Below, piece by piece: positions 42,691-54,525 of a stretch of 64,000 nt of DNA (positions are counted from its first letter, which is position 1; the number at the start of each line of letters is the position of its first letter). The position numbers and the translations under genes are program-made. Origin of the DNA: Lepas anatifera (taxonomy: Eukaryota; Arthropoda; Thecostraca; Lepadidae); assembly GCA_034440635.1 (NCBI GenBank), contig JAOTON010002241.1, forward strand, positions 434,001 to 498,000, read 5' to 3'. The notes beneath the pieces are model-generated. The model was not told where the DNA came from and made no database searches. It saw nothing but the letters and a program-made list of their open reading frames with translations.

Positions 42691-42849
42691 CAGTAGCGGA
42701 TCCAGGGCTTAATTTCGGGGAGGGGGCTCGAGCTCGAGCTCCTCCACAATTGCATCGAATCAGCATCCGCCTATGTATTAAACATAGGTACTCGGGACAT
42801 TTCAGGGGAGCTTGAGCCCCCATAACCCTCCTCCTTGTATTCACCACTG
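42691..42849 (-). mobile_element. 159-bp hAT-like MITE with perfect 8-bp duplication
   Basis: CAGTAGCGGATCCAGG and TGTATTCACCACTG are flanked by GTTGGTGC at 42683-42690 and 42850-42857. The interior is the reverse complement of 44042-44181 (ggagcttgagccccc...gggacatttca; gaatcagcatccgcctatgtattaaacataggtactcg). The inserted site is the conserved gttggtgc of a SINE. Confidence 0.9.
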
Positions 42850-42872
42850 GTTGGTGCATCTTAATCCACGAA

Positions 42873-43379
42873 GCTACCTTGCTTAGTCTTTTAGACGCTG
42901 GAAAAAATATAGGATAACAATACCTTAAAAAGATTTTCGAGTAAAGATGATACCTCATATATTTGTCCCATTTGTGTTTTGTAAGAAAAAAAAAACAGAA
43001 GTATAATTCAAGGTACCTAGTCATGAAGCAAATACGTTTCAAGCAACCCAAATAAAACTGGGAAGACTATATTTTTAGCTTATTTGGCACCGCACGCGTT
43101 CTTATCCAAAAAATGGTTGGATTGTACAGCCAAGAAACGGTGAATATAAACCTCCATCATAATATCCTTCATTAGCACTAAAATATCCAGGATTCAAAGA
43201 AAAAAATTATACTATATGCATCTACAGGATGAAAAAGTCAAAGTCCTAATATACAGATAACACCTAAAACAAAGACAAAAAATAGTTCTAGCTTTCATAG
43301 GCTGACTCAAATATATTTACTCCACGAGTACCGAAAAACTTGTTATTCTTTCTTACAAGGCACCCAGTTACAAGATAAA
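42873..43379. other. No recognised feature
   Basis: This is A/T-rich unique sequence. Confidence 0.4.
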
Positions 43380-43870
43380 TGATCTATCGGAAGCCATCTC
43401 TGATCGGCCGACCCCACTGTCTGGTGTCTGCCTTTGTGCGTGGCGCCCGTGCGCGCGGCGGCGAATGGCGCGCCTCCGCCTCCGCTGAGCTCTCATCAGC
43501 GGCGCCGCGGCTGATAGCAAGTTGGCCGGCCGCCGACATCCTCCGCCCGTATGATCTTGGGCTTAAGTTATTGCTGAGACATTTTCTTATCTAAACGAGC
43601 CGGGAATAAAAGTGTGAATTTATTCATAGAGTTCTGCTGGTGTTGCGCCGGAATGGCCGTTTCCCTGAAATAATGGGTCTAATAAAGCGATAAGGAAAAG
43701 AAAAGTTGTTGGGTGCCGGCAGGCGCTGTCACGCAGCAGAGCTGCCGGCACAAAACAACCCAGCAGTGACAACACACGGCCGGCCACGCACGCCCAGCAG
43801 CTCCACACGGTGAAAGTACAGCAAAACGAATCATTGCGCTCATAACTAACACCAATGTTAAGTTGTGTTT
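43380..43870. other. GC-rich single-copy block
   Basis: A CpG-rich stretch (ggcgcccgtgcgcgcggcggcgaatggcgcgcc; ggcggccggccgccgac-like) is followed by ggaataaaagtgtgaatttattcat and aataatgggtctaataaagcg. Frames of 71 and 90 residues show no recognisable domain. This is a candidate regulatory element or unrecognised exon. Confidence 0.3.
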
Positions 43871-44041
43871 GATAGGTACTGGTCATGGCCAAATATAGTT
43901 GGCTGCCTTCTGATGCAACAAAAAATAATTATTGGTTATTTGTTCATTTGGAAATTGTTCAGAATAAAAAATTATTAGACAAAATATTAATTTTCAAGAA
44001 TTTATGAACCCAAACACAGGCAGATATCAATAGAACACATC
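43871..44041. other. A/T-rich spacer
   Basis: Nothing is recognised. Confidence 0.4.
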
Positions 44042-44181
44042 AGTGGCGCATACAAGGGGGCTATGGGGGGGGCTCAAGTCCCCCGAAATGTCCGAGTGCC
44101 TATAGTTAATGCATGGCCGGAGGCTGTTCCGATGCAATGGCGGGGAATGAATCCCGAAATGACGTTTTGGATCCGCCACTG
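44042..44181 (+). mobile_element. 140-bp hAT-like MITE
   Basis: CAGTGGCGCATACAAGG and TTTTGGATCCGCCACTG form the ends, and the interior matches 42691-42849 inverted and 1372-1527. The flanking octamers (gaacacat / agtcagat) do not match well, so the copy is old or rearranged. Confidence 0.72.
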
Positions 44182-44519
44182 AGTCAGATCATAGTTTTAC
44201 AGAAGACAAAAAACATTCTGTCGCCAGCCAAGCCATGTCTCACGTGAGCCAGGCTTTCGTTCCTGAGTAGGTATTGAGTAAACATTAACTTCGCTAAAAT
44301 TGCATTATTTATTCATACCTATGGACATTTTTCATGGAGTAAACAATCTCAAATCGTTGTGATGAACGTTTCCCATACTCCTGCCTTTTGGTGGTCTATA
44401 TAAGCTCAGATGGCCTTGCAGGGACCACAGTAAACAACATGCAATCTGACCTCGGGAAAATTAGCCATGACATCACGATTAAAGAAATCAAGCTGATTTG
44501 AACTGCATCCAACAGCATT
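44182..44519. other. No recognised feature
   Basis: Nothing is recognised. A TATA-like tatataagc occurs at 44398 without other promoter evidence. Confidence 0.35.
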
Positions 44520-44772
44520 TGTGTGTGTAGCAGCCGGAAATCCTTATCCTTATTCTCCTCCTCATCCCTAAACTACCTGGAAGCAGCGAGTGCATGCGCC
44601 TTGGGCGGCAGCAACCCCTCCAGGTAGTACGCTACCTTCCTTTACCCTCATCTATTCTTATCTTTCGCGTCTCTCTCCATAGTTTTCATTGTTTCATGTC
44701 CATTACGACGGCACTTGAAAAGCCACCACCAGTGTGGAAGTGTGTGCAACTAATAAATAAATAAATAAATCC
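44520..44772 (+). mobile_element. Probable 3' end of a non-LTR retrotransposon (LINE) with (AAAT)n tail
   Basis: The block includes a hairpin with 10-bp perfect arms (ACTACCTGGA ... TCCAGGTAGT, about 44575-44629) and gcgccttgggcggcagcaacccc in the loop. It ends with cacttgaaaagccaccaccagtgtggaag, ...gcaact and four to five AAAT repeats. A 5'-truncated copy ending in a simple-repeat tail is typical of LINEs. The family assignment rests on this layout and on my recollection of similar LINE 3' ends, not on a protein domain. Confidence 0.45.
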
Positions 44773-45419
44773 ACTGGAAAACAGAGGCATAAAAATGTCC
44801 CTATTTGAAGGATTGGCAGAATATGATGGTCATTTTCTGAAAAAAATCAATAAAGAGGAAATTCAATTTGGGAATGTTTTCCAAAATAAAATCGAAACGG
44901 AGAAATAATTGCCGAAAATACTTATAAAAATACTTGTGAACACCGAAACACTAAGTAACATATTTTTTCACTCGGAAATGTGGGAAAACTGACGTGGGCT
45001 TAGATAAAGGTATACACATCTTACTTAGCAGAATTACGTTAACCGGAGGATTCATTTTACTTAATTGATTAAATAAATGTTTAATAAAAAATTAAAGGAG
45101 CATTACGTGAACCTTGTTAAAAAACAACTACTTGGACCTATCATTTTTACTTCACTTGTGAAACCCTGGCCTTAAATTTTTAAAATGCATAGAAAGCCTG
45201 ACGATGGCTATGTCAAGTTCGGCGCTACGCGCTGCCTTCTTCGCTGATCTTAGAAAGCTTTAGTGAATGTTAAATTTTTTCCCGCTGGGGCTGTTAAGCT
45301 CAGGCTAGCTTTAAGCAGCTAAGCTGAACAAATTTATTATACACTGCATTTTGCAGGCCAAAAAACTAAATAATTTCAAATAGAGTACAATTGACACTTT
45401 GCACATGAGATGAGAAAAG
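44773..45419. other. No recognised feature
   Basis: This is A/T-rich unique sequence. Confidence 0.4.
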
Positions 45420-45970
45420 TTTAGCTCCATTGTTTTGTCATGAACGGAAAACACACGAGAAAAAAGGTCATGCTAATAATATTAACAGCTACATAAATGG
45501 TCCCAAGTGGTTTGCTGACATCTGAGCAAATCCCAGCCTCAACTAAGACCAGAACACTGGCAACGCTGCGGCGAGCACCATTGTCATCTCCGGCAAGCGA
45601 CGCCTCCCCCCTGACCTCCCCTCGCTCGGCGGGCGCTATAACCGGTCGCTGCCGAATCGCCACATCAAGCGCGGCGGCCCACGCCATTATGATATTCGGG
45701 AACTTAATGCGAGCGCATTAGGGTTGAAATTGTTTGATGCAGGGGCGGCAAAGCGGAAGATTATGCAGAGTGGAATGTGACGTCGGCTAGATCAGCCGTG
45801 CGGTGTGGAACGACCCGGACGGGGCTGGAGGCGGCTGCAGCCGGGCAGATGAGGCCGGCTGCTGGAACGACCAGCACGCCTCCAGACGTCGAATCAGCGC
45901 TGGCTCGTTGGCTGCGCTATGGTTTTGATTGTTGTGATATGAACGGAGATACGAGGGTTTTCAGCTAGGT
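45420..45970. other. GC-rich single-copy block
   Basis: CpG-rich words (cctcgctcggcgggcgctataaccggtcgctgcc; ggctggaggcggctgcagccggg) alternate with gccattatgatattcggg and cttaatgcgagcgcattaggg. Short frames show no domain. A candidate regulatory block. Confidence 0.3.
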
Positions 45971-46200
45971 ACGCTCACACAGTCAGAAACAGGGTTGATT
46001 TATGGATGAATGGTTTTACCTACGTGGATGTTTTTTTGCAGTTATTCTGAGTTTTAAAAGAAAAAACATATTTGGGTGCAGACCTGTGGTTGACAATACA
46101 AGGCGTTCAATTTTGTATCCTTCTTTAATTTGAAGAAAATTAACGTACCAACATTAATGAAGAAGTTTGAATGAAGCAGTAATTGGAAAGCAAAGATACA
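45971..46200. other. A/T-rich spacer
   Basis: Nothing is recognised. Confidence 0.4.
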
Positions 46201-46208
46201 CTAAGCTG

Positions 46209-46444
46209 CATAGGCGGATCCAGGATCTCGGATCGGGGAGGGGTCATGATCCGGGGTGCAAATTTCGGGCGGAAAAACCTATCAGGTGGCCCGGGACTCG
46301 CATCCTGGGGAAACAGCATTTGTGGGGGGGAGGGGGACACCAGCCTTTAAGGGTGCGCTGTAACCATTCCAGGGGGTGCCGAGTGTCAATCGGGAAGAGG
46401 GGAGGGGTGCAGCTGTCCCTTATTACCCCCTGGATCTACCTATG
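46209..46444. mobile_element. 236-bp hAT-like MITE, CATAGGCGGATCCAGG ends
   Basis: CATAGGCGGATCCAGG and CCCTGGATCTACCTATG form TIRs. The flanks CTAAGCTG and CCAGGCTG share 6 of 8 bases. Another copy's right end (inverted CATAAGTTGATCCAGGATC) ends at 58432, and a left end lies at 24253. Confidence 0.72.
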
Positions 46445-46975
46445 CCAGGCTGCCACTTTTCCGTTTTGTTTTTCATTAATTGAAATTGTGGCCTTACAGG
46501 GACGAATTGAAGCTTCTCGGACTAGACCACAGCTCCCTAGATGGGCTATTAAGACACGGGAGACTGACTGTTGGCTAACCATTTTTCGAAATGAGCGCAT
46601 CTCCATAATCCAAACCATTTTGAGTCAAAATCACTTTAAATGATTCGGGACGTCAATAACCTGCGTGATTCATACGCAAAGTATAGGAAGGCATAGTCTT
46701 TCCAAAACTCAGGAATAAACCCAAACCGTTACTGTGCGGTTGTTATCTATGGTACATAATACCGTGTCAATTTGCGCTAAATAGTTATCAGCTCGAAGCA
46801 TGTGGTCCCTGAGGGTGAAATTTTTTCATAACCGGTATTTTAATATTCGAAATTGCCAAATTCATGAAATACAGTGTCGCAAGAGTTTATGCTTTCGGAG
46901 TGCTGAGCCGAGGAAAAGGTATGACGATAACATGATAAGACGTTTAATGGTGCCATTAAACGTTAAATGTTTTTT
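46445..46975. other. No recognised feature
   Basis: Nothing is recognised. Confidence 0.4.
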
Positions 46976-46978
46976 TTA

Positions 46979-47010
<32 letters not shown>

Positions 47011-47011
47011 T
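46976..47011. repeat. (TA)n microsatellite
   Basis: About 35 bp of nearly perfect TA dinucleotides. Confidence 0.95.
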
Positions 47012-47126
47012 CGAGGGAATGAAACATAATTGATATTTTCCACTCCCAAGGCTTCGAATATTAATATTCGAGATCTTGGCTTACGCTATGACCAAAAATA
47101 TATGTTTTCACCTATTGCACTATGAG
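47012..47126. other. Short spacer
   Basis: Nothing is recognised. Confidence 0.4.
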
Positions 47127-47222
47127 GATTCTGATGAAGAGCTGTGGCCGAGTATATATTCACAGTGTATTTGTCCATTTTGCATTCAGGATTCGAGGCG
47201 ACAGGCCATTCTTGATACCCGA
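47127..47222 (+). repeat. Dispersed repeat with hammerhead-like core, third copy
   Basis: CTGATGA at 47131-47137 is followed by agagctgtggccgag and later ggattcgaggcgacaggcc, which matches the copy at 36161-36255. The GAA box is GAG here. Confidence 0.5.
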
Positions 47223-47737
47223 GCCCAAAGTGTTTGATGGAAGTGCAAACCCTTTTTGATTTTTGGGTTTTTTGATGCAAGGAACTCAATAATGAAGAAA
47301 AATATAAATTCCGAAATTTGTAAATATAATTTATTGGATGTATAGAACTCTATACACCAGGACTCAATGACTATAAATAGTGCACTAATGATAAACTTTT
47401 TCTCGGGATGCGCTGCGTGAAACATGATGCATTTGTCACTATCTCATAATGAAGGCTGCTTTCTCAAAACAAATAAGTCATTTGCTTTCTCTTTGAACTA
47501 AGATTTTAATTATTATTATGACCTAGGTATAACAAAATTTGGTACCTTTTCCAGTTGAGTCTACTAATACGGATTGTCACCTTAAGCCACTGTTAGTAAA
47601 GTCCTAATTCCTAAATTAAATACCACCGAGCAATAAAGCACGTTCACGTTAGGGATCAGTCAAGTACTATCGTCAGACCCAAGCATGTATGTACCATATC
47701 CAGGTTCCCAATAGAGATCAATCGTGTGTGCTCCATG
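47223..47737. other. No recognised feature
   Basis: This is A/T-rich unique sequence. Confidence 0.4.
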
Positions 47738-48134
47738 ACCTTTATGCCTCGTGGATCTTGGTAAAAGAGATCCTTTCAGTAATGAATTAGAGAAGCACTC
47801 CAAACGTCTTGCACTTGACGAGTGCCAGCTTTTTACAGGACGGTCTTCGGCATCTTCGGAACGATTCCTTGCCAGAGATAATTTCGGGCATGTACTGTGT
47901 GCTAGCACTTTTGATGTCCTTCGACGACATTGCAACCTTTGGTCGCTTTGTAAGAGGCTCGTCAGCTGGTGCCTCTGAAACATTCTCAGTGTATTCTCGC
48001 CTGGCCTCACAGTTCATCTTGTTGCCTTCAGCCACGAGCTGATCGGCGAGCCGGATTTTAAATTCCAGGTACCTGGTCTCCTCGAAGTCCTCGTGAGACT
48101 TGTACTCCAGCCAGGAGTTAACGTGTTTAAGATA
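47738..48134 (-). pseudogene. piggyBac-type transposase, C-terminal fragment
   Basis: The minus-strand translation contains YLKHVNSWLEYK (48134 downward), LEFKIRLADQLVAEGN, a basic linker with LTKRPKV, then FRRCRRPSCKKLALVKCKTFGVLL, an in-frame stop at 47787-47789, and FITERISFTKIH after it. This order matches the end of piggyBac/PGBD transposases: the VNSWLLY-like helix, the LxDFKxxLAxxL segment, and a C-terminal cysteine-rich zinc ribbon ending GVxLCFxxxRxCFxxFH. The second ribbon cysteine pair is damaged (CKTF for CxxC) and the stop replaces the LCF cysteine. The catalytic DDE core is absent; upstream lies a GGGCCCC array. It is the only transposase relic in the window and shares its superfamily with the TTAA elements. 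Confidence 0.65.
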
Positions 48135-48149
48135 TTAAACATACTACTC

Positions 48150-48933
48150 CCAGTAGGGACGGATGTTGTAACCGCAGATGGCCGAGATCAAGGGGTCCCG
48201 CAAGCAAGACAGTGGGCTGACTGTATCCACAATATGTCTGAGATTATCGTAAGGGGCCGGGTCGCGGACACAAGATCGAGTGAGCCACATGGGCCCCCGG
48301 AAGCATTTCAGAGGCCCGGATGGCCACAGGAGGCCTGGGTGAGCGCAGGGGGCCTGACTGGGGTCAAAGAGGGCCCGGGTGAGATACAGGGAAATTATCT
48401 GCAACTGTTGAGAACAGGGGCCCGACTTCGGCATCAGTGGGCCTGGGATAATTCTGAGGGGCCCGGTCGCAGACTCAGCAGTTTCAAGTGGACTGCAAGT
48501 GGCCCGGAAGAATGTCAGGGTGTCAGATGGCCAAAGAAGGCCCGGGTGAACCGCAGGGGTCCGGTTGCAGTCTCAGGGGGCCCGGGTGGAATACCGGGGA
48601 ACTAAAACTGCTGAGGACAGGGGGCTCGGCTTGGACAGCAGTGGGCCCTGAGACAATTGTTAGGGGCCCGGTCGCGGGGTTCGTGGGACCTCGAGGTAGG
48701 GGCCCTGAGAACAACTCTGGGGGCCACCGGATTAATTTCGGTTCCCCCGGTTACATTATAAGGGCCCCTAGACCTACCTTCGCTGGTACTTGGAAGACAA
48801 CTTGCGGGACCGGGGTATAGCTGCAGCTACCGTCCCCCCCGCGGGGGCCCGGCGGCTCCAGGGAGGCGTTTTTTCAGTGCTTAGGTAGGCCAAGGGGGCT
48901 ATTACCCCATCTCCCTCCTCGGATCTGCCCCTG
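48150..48933 (-). repeat. GGGCCCGG minisatellite (reverse orientation) ending in a hAT-like terminus
   Basis: From 48245 to about 48840, units such as ggggcccggtcgcagactcag and gggcccgggtgagccgcaggg are the reverse complement of the 21-bp unit at 9590-11470 (GACTGCAACCGGGCCCC). At 48901-48933 the text ends ctcctcggatctgcccctg, i.e. an inverted CAGGGGCAGATCCGAGG end. A left partner and duplication were not found. The block abuts the broken piggyBac fragment. Confidence 0.75.
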
Positions 48934-50364
48934 GCTTCAGTACTGAGTGACAAGCATCACCTGTTCCAATCCATATCTTCTAGTTTTATAAAAATTAAAA
49001 ACAAAGGAAACCACGAGGAAAACATATTTGCTTAGCATGTGCTCCTCATCAATGATGTCTCATTACATCAATGAGTATGATATGCCTGGGATGCCCTCCA
49101 AATGTTTAAGTATAATGTCACTTTTGTCGTCATTAAATCCTGGCATATAGAATCCTATACATAGCATTTTCGAAAGAGATTGTTCGGCAATACAAAAAAT
49201 GCTAAAAACACCGGATAAAAACTGAGACATTTCCAATAATTTAAGTTTTCTGTTCATGTACTTATCAAAACTAGATTCTGTCAGTAACATTTTTAAACTA
49301 CATACCTTCCTCGGGGCAACCGCGAAACCATCCGGCGCCCGCGCCTATCGTCGAACAAAGGGAATTTTGACTCACTAGCCCCTGGGTTTAGTTTATGATT
49401 TTGACACCAGAAGAAAGCTAGAATGTCAAGCTTTCTATACATAATTGCTAGAAAAGGCTACGACATCGGTATGAGGTGGTAGAGCTTATTCAAACCTGCG
49501 TATAGATACCTATACGTGGGGACTCAGGAGGTTATCAACTGAAAACAGTGTTAAGCGAGTTGAATGCGACCTTGACAGTTGATGGTCGCGTGACGTATGG
49601 AAGGCGGGTGAGAGGGGGAGGGGGCAGGGTGCACGATCCGGGCATACGTAATCCGCTCAGCTCTTGGGGATCGCTTCCGCCACCCTCTCGCTGCTGCCCC
49701 GGAATGGATGCTCAGTCATGTTCGGACAGTTCTTACTATGATCTCGTCTGTGATTTAAAGTACCAGCTTGTGTGTTTTAAACCTCAGTGAAAATGTCAGT
49801 TAGTGTCGAATAAAAGTGCATATCTTAAACTCTGCAATATCGTTGGCGTTGCTTTATCCCGGTAGACCACCATAGCTTGCACCCAAATCGTAGAGTCACC
49901 AGATACAGAATCATTTAAAGGAATTCTTATTAGATTAGGTAGTTGGTTGTCAATATCACAGTATATTTCGCCTCTTTGTACCTGACATCATATTTTCATG
50001 CAGAATAATTTCAAGCAAAGCATGGTATTCGAGATTCATTGACTAGTCTCACCAAGGACCGAGAAGCTGTATGTGCTTTAGGTCCTAAACTTCGTGATGT
50101 CACTCAAACCTCGGTGCCTTAATTCTCACCTTAATTCTACCCACCAACAGGTTTTAGGCATCAAGCAGTAGAAAACCATTGGACCAGATGCATCGAAAGT
50201 GGCCTAGCTGGTACGTAAACACGTCTCACGGTGCTATGTTAGGGTTTGTTTTTTAGAAAAAATCCGTGTGTACCGCATACAAATACCGAAAAACAGACAA
50301 TATATTTGTATTGGTGGATTGGTAAAGAACGTTAGCACGATATGGGAGACCAGAATGTATGTGG
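48934..50364. other. No recognised feature
   Basis: Short frames on both strands have no recognisable homology. Confidence 0.4.
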
Positions 50365-50745
50365 TTCAAATTAGTCACGTCCCCCTCAGTTCACCATCGT
50401 TACCAGTGTCCAGCTCATTTTCAAAGCCCCGCTGTGAGCGCAGAACACACAGACACCGTCCCACTCCCTTCACAGTAATCCATACAGCCACCCCGTCCCA
50501 AGGCAATAAAGGTAGCGACCCTGCGCGACCCCTGCTGGACATTTCATATTTGGGGAGGCGAGATTTATCTGCTTGGTAGTGGACAAAGGGCAGTGTGAGG
50601 TCGCGCGCGTGCCATCTGAAGAGGGAAGGGGGAGGGGGAAGCGACGAGGGGGGCGTCTCAATGGCGGTACGCTGAATCACACGAGCGGCACAATTTCAGG
50701 GGCTGCCGATGTCTCAATAGCGAGGCTGGAATAATAGGCGCAGTT
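50365..50745. other. GC-richer single-copy block
   Basis: A CCCTCCCCCT/CGCGCG-rich segment (50560-50650) is flanked by ordinary sequence. The overlapping 101-103 residue frames on opposite strands are not recognisable. Candidate regulatory sequence. Confidence 0.25.
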
Positions 50746-51165
50746 ACGGGTCGGAAACTGTTAACTTGGCCATCGCGTTGGTGGTGAAAATTTCGCTTCA
50801 GTTTAGTCCGATGTACCCACACAGCACTTTCTATTACAAGCTGCTGCTGTGTACGTTTTGTTTGTCGCAGCTTACATTTGTATGAAGCATTCTGCTTATG
50901 CCGTCACACTTTTTCCTGGCTCTATTGTTATTTTTTCCGTTTAAATTATAATCATTATTCAATGGTTCCCTAACAGAAAATAAAGATTATAGTTGATAAT
51001 TTTAGGAATTTTGTCGAGGAGAACAAATAAGCAAAGGCCCTAGATTACGCATCAGGGGCCCACAAATTCCCAAATTTCAGTTTAAATTTCAAATATGAAC
51101 TCCCGGAATTTCTAAAATCAAACAGTGCAATTCAGTGGTTATACCACAATGAAGCCATAAGGCAG
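50746..51165. other. No recognised feature
   Basis: Nothing is recognised. Confidence 0.4.
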
Positions 51166-51430
51166 CGTTCACAGACACAAAAGATGAGAGCATGCGCGCG
51201 GGGAAGGAGCCGATAAGGCGCTGGTGTGCCGTTTCCGATGGTGTACTGCCCTGTCAGTGGAAGTGACAGACCTCATCTGACCCCATTCAAACCTCGCGGG
51301 CGGCGAGCACGCGCCGCAATCAGCAGCGACCAGTCAAACGCCGTTCTTACCGGGTGGAAGGCTTTCGCCGCCTTTTTTGTGTTCCATGTCGGGAAAGCAG
51401 CGGCTCGAAGAGGCCATCTTCTGTTTCAAA
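51166..51430. other. GC-richer single-copy block
   Basis: gcatgcgcgcggggaaggagccgataaggcgc and cctcgcgggcggcgagcacgcgccgc contain CpG clusters. A 105-residue plus-strand frame (51226-51543) spans it without a recognisable domain. Confidence 0.25.
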
Positions 51431-52634
51431 ATCATCATACTAGTCATGTGCAGTTCTTGATAAATTCTGACAGGTCCAACACGAAAATAGATTTTGAAGA
51501 ACAGTATTTCAATCAGACACCTCGGAAGATACCACGTGACTGATTAGGGAAATGGATTGGAGGGAAACATTCAGAGAAGGGGAAAGCATACGCATTTTAC
51601 GCCAATCAGCTGCAATTTCTAAGCAGCACTTATGATGCAATAACTTTGGATATAGGGACAGCAAGCTTCAGAGCTAGGATCAACATATGGGCGTCCGGCT
51701 GTTCACCGCTGGCCATAGGCGGCGAATACTTAAACGATCGGTTGCCTCGTAGTTTAACGCAGTTTAAAGGGAGATACGCGAACAAATTATTATTGTTGTT
51801 TCTTTCTATTTGAAAAATCCTGATGGCGAAACTGTCAGTTATTTTTGCATATTCGACAAAATTTTGGGAGGCCATTCACTTATTATCGAAATAGGTTACC
51901 AGTTCCGATAAAATGCTGAAACCTTCACCCATCACTTCCTTTTCGAAAACTATTTAAAGTTGAAAAGTAATGTTTTTTTGTAATAAAAATGTGTGTTCTC
52001 CTGTATTTGTATTTGAATTAATTTTAAAAAGTCTTTAAAAAATACAAAATGAATTACTTTGCCCTAGAAAGGAAAAAAACATGATTACTCAAGTTTTCAG
52101 CCGTTTCGTACCTCAGGTCTTGAGTCGTTTTCTGCTTCAGCCCCAGAATGACGAAACTTTTGCGTCAGAAAGGTCACGTGACCCCCTATAAGGTGGTTAT
52201 ACGTTCTGATTGGTCAATTGTGATTTCTTAAAAATCCTATATTTTTGTTTTGATATTATTTTTGGCTGTGGCTTTCTTCAAAATAACTTTTTATTTAATA
52301 GTTTTAATCTTTAAAGTCTCTGCTTAGGAAAAATGGGACCTATTTGATCGCCTTAGCCGGCGGTACGCCATTTACATCGATAAGAGGTGTACCGTTAAAG
52401 TCGTCTAGAAATGTTGACTTTGAGAGCAATTTTAAGGCATTTGCAGGCCGAATTCGCAAAAATGAGAATAGGACTTCTGAAACAACTTTTTGTGACCTTT
52501 TGATCTAGCCCATAAATTTTTTTCGCGTATTTCCCTTTTATGTAAATACAATTTGAAACTTCTCAAAACCCTTACTCGGGGGTTTTGGAAAGTCTCGGGG
52601 AAACGCACACTACTTGAACAGTTTCGTTGAAAAT
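51431..52634. other. No recognised feature
   Basis: This is A/T-rich unique sequence. Confidence 0.4.
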
Positions 52635-52638
52635 TTAA

Positions 52639-53286
52639 AGGAAATGTGGCACCTTCATAGTGGGGTTTGAACTGAGATAGTCCTGTTACTGATCACGCCC
52701 AGAAAATCCCTCGGTCGGTATTTCATTTGTCCAAGAATTTACGCTTGTGGAAAAAATGTGTACAAAATTCACCACCTATCGACGCTCTGCTCCCCGGGCA
52801 GTCACATGGTGTGAGGTGCCCTTGGAAACAAAGTAATGCTCAAGTCCCGCTGCGCTGACCAATATTTATTGCCTGGACCTCTACAACCTTTGTGCTTAAC
52901 CTTTGGAATTGACGAATATAAATACATGTAACATTCTTCAATGATGAATTCGAAACGTGAAGAATAAAGATAACACAAACTGATAGATGTAACTTGGTTC
53001 CTAATGATAAGTTTGTTTGGCTAAAAATGCTTCCATTGCTTTCGTATTCATTTTTGCGTAGATAAAATACGTCCAATCGGGCACAAAGCATTGCCGATTT
53101 GCACGCCTATTTGACGTTGCGCTGACTTGGATACTTTTGCACCTCTGACAGAGCAAATTTAAATAAAAAATATTAGGCTTCTTGGCCATTTTTTAAGCAG
53201 AAAAGGGCCAAATCCTTAATTTCCAATGAAAATTCTCCATTAAACCACTAAAATCTGGAATACCATCAGATGTCATATTCCTTTTA
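52639..53286. mobile_element. TTAA-type MITE, AGGGAATGTGGCACCTT family, decayed
   Basis: TTAA (52635-52638) precedes AGGAAATGTGGCACCTTCA. The interior gaactgagatagtc..tatttcatttgtccaagaa..ttacgcttgtgg is shared with 55537-56297. The right end (gatgtcatattccttttag) is degraded and its TTAA is mutated. Confidence 0.65.
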
Positions 53287-54369
53287 GCATATAACTGAAT
53301 TGATGCTACTGCCCACGAGTGCAGAATTCAATCGAGCACGGCATCTATTCACAAAGATGCAAGCCTTTCATTTGCGTAAAGCTCTGGCCTAGCCGGGTCG
53401 TGTCGCTCATGAGTAAAATTTTATACGTACAAAAATAGGGATGAGACCTCGCGGGCGCTTAGCGTCCAACTGGTTTTCAGAGGGATCCAAAAGGGTCATC
53501 ATTAGTTCCGAAAGATGGGTGATGTGACAGGGGAAGTTTTTAACAATCCAGCCTCCAACTCAACCGGGCAAGGGAACATCTCTTCACCAATGTTCGGGAC
53601 TCGAAACATCCTCTCTCCTTTTTCCGTACATTCGCACATTTTTGCGCACACGCTCTTCAAATCAACGAATTCTTTAATTCCCGGCAAAGCCAAGCCAATG
53701 ATAACTGAATGACTTTCACCGACGCCAGTCAGCCAGTGCAGTCACCGAGTTCTGCTGCAGGACCAGATCAGCCAGTGCCTTGTCTTCATATTTCTCCAAA
53801 CACATGCAAGGCAACAATCCGTACCTATTCCGTGTTTCAGAGATTCAACTAGGGTCAGTTTTATTTTTTAATAGACAAGTTTTTCGTCCCAAACCGGTTC
53901 ATAGAGTTTATTAGTCCGGGGTGAGACTGAGATACCATAATGCAGGGTGTCACACTTTGTTGAGCCCTTGTACCCAGAAACCAAGCTGCAAACACCAGTC
54001 ATGCTAGATATTTGACGTGATTTTGACTAGAAGCGGCATACATGAAAATTCTAATTTTCCAGCGTGATTGAACGGCACTTATTGATGAAAGAAATATACA
54101 TGCATATATTTGTCAATATTTTGTCCTCAGAATCTAAGACAGAATATCATAATTGGCTTGACTAACTAGTAAAAGCCATGTCACAAGTTTCACCCAACTC
54201 CCTTGGAGACCATTTTCTACAAAAGCAGTCACTTGAAAACATTTGTTCTTCAAAATGTTCACTGGAGATTAAAAAGGGAAGGCGCACTGCTAATACATGA
54301 ATAAATGTACTCCACTACACAAAGTGCCACTTTGGCTACTTTCTCAGGTACTTGTGTATCAAAACTAAC
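53287..54369. other. No recognised feature
   Basis: Frames of 63-65 residues on both strands at 53502-53712 show no recognisable domain. Confidence 0.4.
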
Positions 54370-54525
54370 ATTTGGGCCTTATCGACCACTAACTGCCAGT
54401 GCCATATGACGTCGCCAACTCTTTTTTGTGTTGGAAGGGTTTCTCGGGAGCCAGAATACTCCTTGTTCAGAGAACATGTTTTTCCTTGTTCAGGGAATCC
54501 GCCGGGCTATGAACCCGAGTGTGTC
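54370..54525 (-). repeat. SINE, box B to tail
   Basis: The plus-strand text ggccttatcgaccactaactgccagtgccatatgacgtcgccaac, ttggaagggtttctcgggagcc and cttgttcagggaatccgccgggctatgaacccgag is the reverse complement of the whole 20250-20395 copy, including box B. Confidence 0.85.

Noticed and set aside
44042..44181. Target duplication for the MITE at 44042
   Set aside because: The flanking octamers gaacacat and agtcagat match at only half the positions.
48150..48933. Left boundary at the cagtagggacgg sequence (48150)
   Set aside because: It does not match the right end CAGGGGCAGATCC, and the flanking octamers differ.
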